Source of the DNA: Candidatus Eiseniibacteriota bacterium
Lineage (GTDB): Bacteria; Joyebacterota; Joyebacteria; Joyebacterales; Joyebacteraceae
Assembly (NCBI GenBank): GCA_030639555.1
Contig: DAOWCM010000119.1
Location: 1 to 6,729 of the forward strand
Direction: 5' to 3'
DNA: 6,729 nt
Position numbers and translations under genes: made by a program. This document shows positions 1-4,640 of this stretch, piece by piece. The notes under the pieces are model-generated. The model was not told where the DNA came from. It searched no databases and saw nothing but the letters and a program-made list of their open reading frames with translations. The stretch's first letter is position 1. Each line of letters starts with the position of its first letter.

Positions 1-295
1 ACACGTAGATGTACTGGCCGGGGTTCCCCTCGACGGGGACCGCGTGCGGGCACAGGTTGAACGCCTCGACCGTGGACATGCCCGACCTGATACCGTACTT
101 GCGCGCGGGATAGGACGCGGCCGCGACAACGCTCCGCGTGGTCGGCTTCCCGCAGACGATTACCGGGAGACCGCGGAGCTTCGGGCGGCACATCACCTCT
201 ACCGACGCGAAGAACGCGTCCATGTCGACGTGGAAGACCAGCCGCTCGTACGGAGTCTTCCCGACGCCTGCCCGCCTGGTGCGCCTGTCGAGCAT
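1..295 (-). CDS. dinB: DNA polymerase IV (Y-family, DinB), N-terminal part, cut by left window edge
   Basis: This is the first 98 codons of a Y-family translesion DNA polymerase, which copies past damaged template bases. The reading frame is open to the left edge, so the fingers, thumb and little-finger domains are outside the window. The family signature HVDMDAFFASVE lies at residues 22-33. D24 corresponds to the first metal-binding aspartate (D8 of E. coli DinB) and F29 to the steric-gate phenylalanine that excludes ribonucleotides. A second conserved block, AAASYPARKYGIRSGM, spans residues 58-73 and matches the nucleotide-binding fingers region of DinB. The ATG at 295 is preceded by GGGAG with a 5-base spacer. 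This start gives about 16 residues more than E. coli DinB before the signature. The gene starts 15 bases after the stop of the upstream beta-sandwich gene, so it is probably the last visible member of that operon. Family assignment is very secure; activity cannot be judged because the third catalytic carboxylate region is missing. Confidence 0.95.
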   Translation of the reverse strand, partial: MLDRRTRRAGVGKTPYERLVFHVDMDAFFASVEVMCRPKLRGLPVIVCGKPTTRSVVAAASYPARKYGIRSGMSTVEAFNLCPHAVPVEGNPGQYIYV

Positions 296-300
296 CAGAA

Positions 301-305
301 CTCCC
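301..305 (-). promoter_or_regulatory. Ribosome binding site of dinB
   Basis: GGGAG on the minus strand ends 5 bases before the ATG at 295. It supports this start over the internal ATG codons of the catalytic motif, which would cut into the conserved HVDMD strand. Confidence 0.7.
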
Positions 306-310
306 GTTCC

Positions 311-1399
311 CTACAACGCCCTTACCCAGAATCCGCTTCCGAAGAGCGGCTCGTTGACCTCAAGCCGCACGAGCATCTCGTTCTCCCCGGGCGTGAGCGG
401 AAGCTCCACCCGGAACTGGTCGGGCATGAGCCTCCCCCATCCGTCGTCCTCGCTTCTGCCCGGGTCGTTCCACCCCCTGTGCTCTCCTTCGAACACGCGT
501 GCGCCGTTCAACCACATCGAGAGCTGGTCCGTGTAGGTGAGACGAAACTGGCACGCGCCCTTCTCCGGCGACTCCACGGGCGCCTTCGCGAACACGACGC
601 CTTTCTTACAGTACTCACCGGGGTCAATGCCAATCACGTTGACCACACCACGGCGGTCGGTCGAAACGTCGCGCCAGCCCATCTTTCCGCTGCGCGAGGC
701 CTCGACCGGATCGTCCGCGCCGAACCCCACGGGAAACATGCGGCTGATCTTCCAATCCCGGATAACTCCCGGATCGAGAACGTTTCCCCAGACATCTTCG
801 AGAACGGGCTCGACGGCGTCCAGTGCCGTTACCCGCAGGTTGCGGAAGTAGGCGGACGCGTAGTAGCGCCATAGCCGTATACCTCCGGACGCGAACGGGA
901 GGTCGTATATGGTGAAGACGGGCTCGGGGATGTCGCCGGTGTAGAGGTTGGCGACGGTCTCTCCCGCGTCGAGCCTCAGCCGGAGCCACTCGCCCGCGGC
1001 CGCCGGCGCCGTGCGCTGCGAGAGCGGCCCGAGCTTCCACGAGGTGTTGGAATCGTCGTACCGCCCGCATCCCTCGAAGTGCCTCTCCCCGCCCTCCGGA
1101 AACGCGGGGAAGTGGACGTTGCAGCAACTGGATTCACCGCCCTGCACGTGAAAATCGAAGCCGAGGAAGCCGTTCCCCTCACCCACGGGCAGCACCTCGA
1201 GCTCGAGACGGTAGTTCTTCCATGTATCGTCGCCCACCCACCCGAGCCACGGCGCGGCGTTCGGGTCGCCCGCCTTCAAGTGAAGCACCTTCCCGTGCTC
1301 GGGGCCCTCTATCAGACTGATGGGTGGGATCGCCCACTCGCCGGTCGAGCTGCCGCCGAACCTATCCTCGAAGAGGAGCTCTCCCTCGCGGTGCTCCAT
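311..1399 (-). CDS. Soluble two-domain beta-sandwich protein (concanavalin/LamG-like plus jelly-roll)
   Basis: This 362-residue protein has no assigned function that I recognise. Residues 8-193 have the layout of a concanavalin A-like (LamG/DUF1080-type) beta sandwich. They start with LLFEDRF, pass through alternating strands such as YRLELEVLP (63-71) and FLGFDFHVQ (78-86), and end with FRNLRVTAL (185-193). Residues about 210-362 resemble a galactose-binding-like jelly roll: IRDWKISRMF (213-222), then LSMWLNGARVFEGEHRGW (293-310), then the closing LTPGENEMLVRLEVN (335-349) and GFWVRAL. Such domains usually bind glycans or sit in exported enzymes, but there is no signal peptide or membrane segment, so the protein should be cytosolic. 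The ATG at 1399 is only 3 bases after the glycosylase stop and has GGAG at 1407-1410, so translation is probably coupled. No catalytic residues can be assigned. The fold call is fairly secure; any carbohydrate role is inference. Confidence 0.75.
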   Translation of the reverse strand: MEHREGELLFEDRFGGSSTGEWAIPPISLIEGPEHGKVLHLKAGDPNAAPWLGWVGDDTWKNYRLELEVLPVGEGNGFLGFDFHVQGGESSCCNVHFPAFPEGGERHFEGCGRYDDSNTSWKLGPLSQRTAPAAAGEWLRLRLDAGETVANLYTGDIPEPVFTIYDLPFASGGIRLWRYYASAYFRNLRVTALDAVEPVLEDVWGNVLDPGVIRDWKISRMFPVGFGADDPVEASRSGKMGWRDVSTDRRGVVNVIGIDPGEYCKKGVVFAKAPVESPEKGACQFRLTYTDQLSMWLNGARVFEGEHRGWNDPGRSEDDGWGRLMPDQFRVELPLTPGENEMLVRLEVNEPLFGSGFWVRAL

Positions 1400-1402
1400 C
1401 GG

Positions 1403-2323
1403 TCAACTCCGTTTCTTCCTGGCTGCCGGTTTCGCCTTCTTAGCGGTCTTCTTAGCGGACTTCTTCGTCGCGATTGTCTTCACCTTCTTCGCGCTCGCCT
1501 TCTTCTTGACACCTCTCTTCGGCCTGAGCGGCTGACACTTCGGGCAGATGAAGCTGGATGTGCCGCCCGTCTTGATCTTGACGACCTTCTCACCACAGGA
1601 CGGGCACGGTTTCCCCTCGCGATACCCCACGAGGATGTCCTTCATCTTGAAGCCGCCGCGCTTCCCGTAGAGATCACGCTCGTAGAACGCGCCGCGCTTG
1701 CGGAGGCTGGGCTTCAGACCCTTCTGGATACCATTCCAGAGCGCCTCTACCTCGTCGTCCGTCAGGGTGTCGATGGTGCGCAGCGGATGGAGCCCCGCCA
1801 GAAAGAGGATGTCGTGGACGTAGGCGTTCCCGATGCCTGCGATACGTTCCTGGTTCAGGAGGAACGACTTGATGGCGCCCCTGCGCTTGCCGAGCATCTC
1901 CCGGAACTCGGCTAGCGTGACGTCGATGGCGTTGGGCCCGAGCTTCGCGCTTATCTTGTGCTTGGCCAATGCGGCCGCGTAGTGCGTGTAGCCGAACCAC
2001 CAGAAGTTGACCGCGAGCGTGGTCTTGCCCTTGAAGTGGAACGCGACGCGCCACTTCTCCGGCATCTCCTTGCTGTCCACGAGAAGCAGCTCCCCGCCCA
2101 TACCCATATTAATGAGGAGATACCCCTTCGTAGTCTCCGTGAAGAGCCACTTGCCGTGGTAGCTGGTCCCGCCGAGCTTCGCGCCCTCGAGTGCGCTCGC
2201 GAACTTCTTCGTCGAGACGTTCAGACACTTGGGCTGAAGAACCTCTACCTTCCTGATGGTCTTTCCCGTGAGCTCCTTGTTCATCTCGCGTGCGCGCGAT
2301 GCGATCTCGGGGAGTTCGGGCAT
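1403..2323 (-). CDS. Divergent Fpg/Nei-family DNA glycosylase (formamidopyrimidine-DNA glycosylase-like) with lysine-rich tail
   Basis: This 306-residue base-excision repair enzyme belongs to the Fpg (MutM)/Nei superfamily, whose members remove oxidised bases and cut the resulting abasic site. The start must be the ATG at 2323, because Pro2 of MPELPE becomes the catalytic N-terminal nucleophile; AAAGGA lies 7 bases upstream. E3 and K58 (in HGKWL) match the other catalytic positions. The helix-two-turn-helix is about residues 154-185, with GIGNAYV carrying the DNA-phosphate-binding N166. A four-cysteine zinc finger uses C240, C243, C260 and C263. Two usual features differ: the NDPRRFG segment reads NFWWFG (106-111), and the zinc-finger arginine (R258 of E. 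coli Fpg) is T255. M75 of the intercalation site is kept. Residues 265-306 form a Lys/Ala-rich tail absent from typical Fpg (about 270 residues). It follows the DUF3795 gene by 54 bases and precedes the beta-sandwich gene by 3. The superfamily is certain; substrate preference (8-oxoguanine or another lesion) is not. Confidence 0.93.
   Translation of the reverse strand: MPELPEIASRAREMNKELTGKTIRKVEVLQPKCLNVSTKKFASALEGAKLGGTSYHGKWLFTETTKGYLLINMGMGGELLLVDSKEMPEKWRVAFHFKGKTTLAVNFWWFGYTHYAAALAKHKISAKLGPNAIDVTLAEFREMLGKRRGAIKSFLLNQERIAGIGNAYVHDILFLAGLHPLRTIDTLTDDEVEALWNGIQKGLKPSLRKRGAFYERDLYGKRGGFKMKDILVGYREGKPCPSCGEKVVKIKTGGTSSFICPKCQPLRPKRGVKKKASAKKVKTIATKKSAKKTAKKAKPAARKKRS
1406..1531 (-). repeat. 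Low-complexity coding stretch: Lys/Ala-rich, histone H1-like tail of the glycosylase
   Basis: Codons 265-306 of the Fpg-like gene encode an imperfectly repeated KKxAKK-type sequence, with about half of the residues Lys or Arg and most others Ala, Pro, Ser or Thr. On the plus strand this shows as repeated cttctt/tcttagcgg units. Such tails are disordered and bind DNA non-specifically in histone H1 and in some bacterial DNA-binding proteins. Here the tail probably raises DNA affinity, which is inference. Confidence 0.75.
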
Positions 2324-2330
2324 TTCTGTG

Positions 2331-2336
2331 TCCTTT
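2331..2336 (-). promoter_or_regulatory. Ribosome binding site of the Fpg-like gene
   Basis: AAAGGA on the minus strand lies 7 bases before the ATG at 2323. The 54-base gap it sits in (2324-2377) shows no terminator-like hairpin with a T tract, so the gene is probably read through from the genes upstream. Confidence 0.65.
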
Positions 2337-2377
2337 CAGGTGACGTGGTCGCGTGCACGGTGAGTGAGCGGAGTCCC

Positions 2378-2863
2378 CTACTTCCTCTTCGCGGGAGACT
2401 TCTTCGCAGGCGGCTTCACGTACCAGTCGTGCTTGCCCTTCACGAACTCGTTCACGCCCTTGCGCTTCAGTCTCCTCAGGTTCCTGATGTGGGCGATGCC
2501 GTGCACGCCCTCCAGGAACTTGAGCTTCTCGCAACTGACGAACTCGCCGCACACCCAGCACCCCTCTATCTCCTTCTCTTTGCAGCAAATCCTCACCTCG
2601 CACGCGGGGTTGGCGCCTCCCTCCTTGCAGGACTTCTCGCAGCGTGAGGCGGCCAGCACGTCCAGGACCGCGGTGAAGTCGGGGTACTTTTTGAGCGCCT
2701 TGAAGAACGGGACCTCGGATACGACCCCCACGAACCGCTCGAAGCCCACGCTCTTGAGCTCACTTTTGAGGTCGGTCGCAAGCTCGGCGACCTTCCCCTC
2801 CCGCGCGAAGCAGTCGTCGCAGTACAGGCCGCAGTAAGCAACGAGGTCTCTTCTCCTGGTCAT
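2378..2863 (-). CDS. DUF3795-type cysteine-rich small protein
   Basis: This 161-residue protein resembles DUF3795, a family of unknown function recognised by an N-terminal YCGLYCxxC motif. Eleven cysteines are present: C11, C15 and C18 in the motif, then C75, C79, C88, C93, C94, C102, C105 and C111. The CxxxC and GCWVC spacing suggests metal binding, either zinc or an iron-sulfur centre; which one cannot be told. There is no signal peptide or membrane segment, so it should act in the cytoplasm, where so many cysteines more likely hold metal than disulfides. The C-terminus (about residues 126-161) is strongly basic and ends in PPAKKSPAKRK, like the tail of the neighbouring glycosylase. The ATG overlaps the stop of the preceding gene as ATGA, so translation is probably coupled; GGGGG at 2870-2874 may be its ribosome binding site. 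Family call is good, function unknown. Confidence 0.85.
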   Translation of the reverse strand: MTRRRDLVAYCGLYCDDCFAREGKVAELATDLKSELKSVGFERFVGVVSEVPFFKALKKYPDFTAVLDVLAASRCEKSCKEGGANPACEVRICCKEKEIEGCWVCGEFVSCEKLKFLEGVHGIAHIRNLRRLKRKGVNEFVKGKHDWYVKPPAKKSPAKRK

Positions 2864-3942
2864 TCCTTACCCCCATCGTTCAGATAGATGGCGAACTTGC
2901 AGCGGTCATGCCCTTGGAGCACGGATTCCTCGCAGGTGATCCTGACCGGTCTTTCCAGAAGGGTTTCCCATAGAGGCTTGAACCAACCGGTTCCACAGTT
3001 GCAGAACGTCGGTGAGATCTCTTCACCTCTCTGGATCGCCGCCTTGATGATCGGGCAGTGGCACGCGGACGCTCGCTTGACACTGGGATCCGTCGCCTCC
3101 CTGTGTTTCGCCGCCTCCTGCGGAGCCTTGTCGATGAAGATGACGTCGTCCCCGCGCTCGGGGTCTCTGTAGTACGGCGCTCCCCTGTAGCCCGGATCCT
3201 CCTTAAGCCACGTCATGAACGGCTCGAGGCCGCCGAGCTCCTCGTATTTGCTCTTGAGCTTCTGGATCTGCTCCGCCGGATAGATGTGGGCGCATCGACA
3301 CACTATCTCCCGACGCGTGTCCTCATCGGGAACGGCCGCGTCCAGACGCTCCATCGCGCCCTTGACCCAGGCTATCTTCTTGTCCGTGTCGGACTGAGGG
3401 AGTATGCCGTCGCTGCCCTCGAGCACCTCGCGCTTGACGTCGTCGCTCGCGAACTGCGCGAGACTGTCCTCGAACCTCCCGAGCCACTTCTGCAGGAGAA
3501 GCGGGACCTGAAGCTCCGATGCGTAGGCGCCGGGATCCTCGGGGTCGTCTCCGAGATGCGCCTCGCGCCACGGAGCTTCTGAGACTCCGATGTGATGGTC
3601 GATGGTGTAGCGCCACATCGCTCCGAACTTCTCGCCGAGTGCCTTGCCTGCCTCCTCGGAACCGTACTGTCCACGGAAGGTAGAGCACAGCATCTGGCCG
3701 CCCTCGAGCAAGCGGCTCTTGACCTCGTCGCTCTCCACGGGTTCCTTGACCGGGAGACACACCTCGATGGTGCCTCCGCCGCGGTAGATCACGATGCGGT
3801 CGCCGTCGGCGTGAGGCCCGACCACGCCTTCCAGCTTCGCGAAATAGTCACCTGTCTCGTCGTACTCCCCCTGGAACCGTATGGTTGCCACGAGCGTGTC
3901 ATCGACGGTCTTCCAGTGAACGTTCAGCTGGTCGTTCGCCAC
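2860..3942 (-). CDS. GyrI-like effector-binding domain fused to a DUF6144/V4R-like cysteine-containing domain
   Basis: This 360-residue protein heads the left operon. Residues about 6-150 fit the GyrI-like/AraC-effector-binding fold, with FQGEYDETGDYFAKLEG (23-39) and the repeat half FRGQYGSEEAGKALGEKF (89-106). They also include WREAHL (125-130), where E127 sits at the position of the conserved ligand-contacting glutamate, and close with LQVPLLL (144-150). This fold binds small hydrophobic or cationic molecules, and some members hydrolyse cyclopropane genotoxins. Residues about 155-355 match what I recall as DUF6144. They hold CRC (215-217), CHC (294-296), SPTFCNCGTGWFK (310-322) and a V4R-like end, ESVLQGHDRCKFAIYL (339-354). 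The start is GTG at 3942, chosen because AAGGGGAGG sits 5 bases upstream. No DNA-binding helix-turn-helix precedes the GyrI part, so it is not an obvious transcription factor. Its stop overlaps the DUF3795 start by 4 bases. A sensor or small-molecule-binding role is inferred; the ligand is unknown. Confidence 0.8.
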   Translation of the reverse strand: MANDQLNVHWKTVDDTLVATIRFQGEYDETGDYFAKLEGVVGPHADGDRIVIYRGGGTIEVCLPVKEPVESDEVKSRLLEGGQMLCSTFRGQYGSEEAGKALGEKFGAMWRYTIDHHIGVSEAPWREAHLGDDPEDPGAYASELQVPLLLQKWLGRFEDSLAQFASDDVKREVLEGSDGILPQSDTDKKIAWVKGAMERLDAAVPDEDTRREIVCRCAHIYPAEQIQKLKSKYEELGGLEPFMTWLKEDPGYRGAPYYRDPERGDDVIFIDKAPQEAAKHREATDPSVKRASACHCPIIKAAIQRGEEISPTFCNCGTGWFKPLWETLLERPVRITCEESVLQGHDRCKFAIYLNDGGKE

Positions 3943-3947
3943 GATGG

Positions 3948-3956
3948 CCTCCCCTT
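3948..3956 (-). promoter_or_regulatory. Strong ribosome binding site deciding the GTG start at 3942
   Basis: AAGGGGAGG on the minus strand lies 5 bases before the GTG codon. It is the best Shine-Dalgarno match in the window and compensates for the non-ATG start. It also agrees with the GyrI-like fold beginning only a few residues into the protein. Confidence 0.75.
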
Positions 3957-3994
3957 CTGATCTGTGTGGGCGTTTCCGTTCGGTCTATGGAATT

Positions 3995-4016
3995 CGACAC
4001 GCGCTCGCTCGTGTCG
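3995..4016. repeat. Perfect inverted repeat, 7-bp arms with 8-base loop
   Basis: The plus strand reads CGACACG at 3995-4001 and CGTGTCG at 4010-4016, which are exact reverse complements. The repeat lies 53 bases upstream of the GTG start of the GyrI-like/DUF6144 gene. No T tract follows it in the direction of transcription, so it is not a standard terminator. It could be an operator or a 5' untranslated stem-loop. Confidence 0.5.
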
Positions 4017-4082
4017 GCTGCATGCGTCTGAGGGTACCCCGGGTGGAGGGACCAGGTCAGCGTCTGCCGCCCGACAACTTGT

Positions 4083-4179
4083 GTTAGCTCTTGAGCCGCT
4101 AACTTCTGTCCTAAACCCAAATTGCTGAATTCCAGGGTCTCAAGCCTCCAAATCGCTAGTTTGCTCTCTGACAGCTAAC
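4083..4179. repeat. Cluster of three GCTAAC/GTTAGC hexamers (possible operator)
   Basis: GTTAGC lies at 4083-4088, and its reverse complement GCTAAC at 4098-4103 and 4174-4179. The last two extend to the 8-base direct repeat GCTAACTT, and the outer pair extends to 7-base inverted arms (GTTAGCT/AGCTAAC). They sit 140-240 bases upstream of the left operon start. A regulator-binding role is only a guess. Confidence 0.35.
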
Positions 4180-4255
4180 TTGGCATAACTTCAGTGACCT
4201 AGGAACTCAACATCCTCCCCGCGCCAGGCACTTGCACCTCAAAGGAGTCCCGTCG

Positions 4256-4624
4256 TCACTCCACAGATGTGTCCTCCTGCATGATGCCGAAGGTGTTGCC
4301 CTCGGGGTCCTTGCAGTAAGCGAGATAACCGACACCTGGGACCGGCATCTTCGGCGCGACCACGCTGCCGCCGACGCCCTCGATCTTCGCGACGTAATCG
4401 TCCACGGAGGGCACGTCTATACTGTTGATGGCACCGGAGTCGCCCTCTGAACGGCGGGCGATACCGCCATTGATGCCCGGCTGGTCCGCAGGGCCCGTCC
4501 TTATAAGCCAGTAGTCCATGGGGCCGTCCCACTTCTGTATGGTCCAGCCGAACACCTCCTGGTAGAACTTGACCAGCTTCTCAGGATCATCGGCCGGGAG
4601 TTCGAAATGGGTCACTCGCAGCAT
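4256..4624 (-). CDS. VOC family (glyoxalase-fold) protein, Cfp30B-like
   Basis: This 122-residue, single-domain vicinal-oxygen-chelate protein has the two beta-alpha-beta-beta-beta halves of the fold. The first half begins VTHFELPADDPEKLVKFYQE (residues 4-23) with FGW at 25-27, and the middle carries GPMDYWLIRTG (34-44) and PGINGGI (49-55). The second half begins with INSIDVPSVDDYV and ends in YCKDPEGNTFGIMQED (103-118). This is the pattern of the Cfp30B-like VOC subgroup. H6 is at the first metal position, but the second half has Ile/Ser/Ile instead of the usual metal-binding histidine. The classical glyoxalase I or methylmalonyl-CoA epimerase metal site is therefore not intact, and the substrate is unknown. 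The ATG at 4624 has AGGAG 8 bases upstream; a longer upstream frame would run into the preceding gene and adds no family sequence. It starts 16 bases after the GlmL-like gene and is probably cotranscribed with it. Confidence 0.88.
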   Translation of the reverse strand: MLRVTHFELPADDPEKLVKFYQEVFGWTIQKWDGPMDYWLIRTGPADQPGINGGIARRSEGDSGAINSIDVPSVDDYVAKIEGVGGSVVAPKMPVPGVGYLAYCKDPEGNTFGIMQEDTSVE

Positions 4625-4632
4625 CGGATGTT

Positions 4633-4637
4633 CTCCT
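4633..4637 (-). promoter_or_regulatory. Ribosome binding site of the VOC gene
   Basis: AGGAG within GAGAGGAGA on the minus strand lies 8 bases before the ATG at 4624, in the 16-base gap after the GlmL-like stop. It fixes the VOC start inside a longer open frame that begins at 4777. Confidence 0.7.
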
Positions 4638-4640
4638 CTC

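Larger units (their letters stand above)
3943..4255. other. 313-base intergenic region between two transcription units
   Basis: No convincing gene is seen here on either strand. Short open frames exist but have no family features. The stretch from about 4081 to 4200 is visibly more AT-rich than the flanking genes. It should contain the promoter for the left operon and the end of the VOC transcript. No clear TTGACA/TATAAT pair and no hairpin followed by a T tract could be found. A hairpin and repeated hexamers are listed separately. Confidence 0.7.

Noticed and set aside
44..874. Plus-strand open frame of 276 codons over the dinB and beta-sandwich genes
   Set aside because: It crosses two well-supported minus-strand genes and has shadow-like composition without recognisable domains.
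1079..1915. Plus-strand open frame of 278 codons
   Set aside because: It is antisense to the beta-sandwich gene and the lysine tail of the glycosylase; its Leu/Arg-rich stretch mirrors that low-complexity region.
3995..4016. Rho-independent terminator
   Set aside because: The stem is perfect but the loop is 8 bases and no T tract follows on either strand.
3899..4120. Minus-strand open frame of 73 codons upstream of the GyrI-like gene
   Set aside because: It overlaps the start and ribosome binding site of that gene in another frame, has no good ribosome binding site noticed, and resembles no family.
4256..4624. Methylmalonyl-CoA epimerase, suggested by the neighbouring mutase-accessory family
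   Set aside because: The protein matches the Cfp30B-like pattern and lacks the second-half metal histidine expected of the epimerase.
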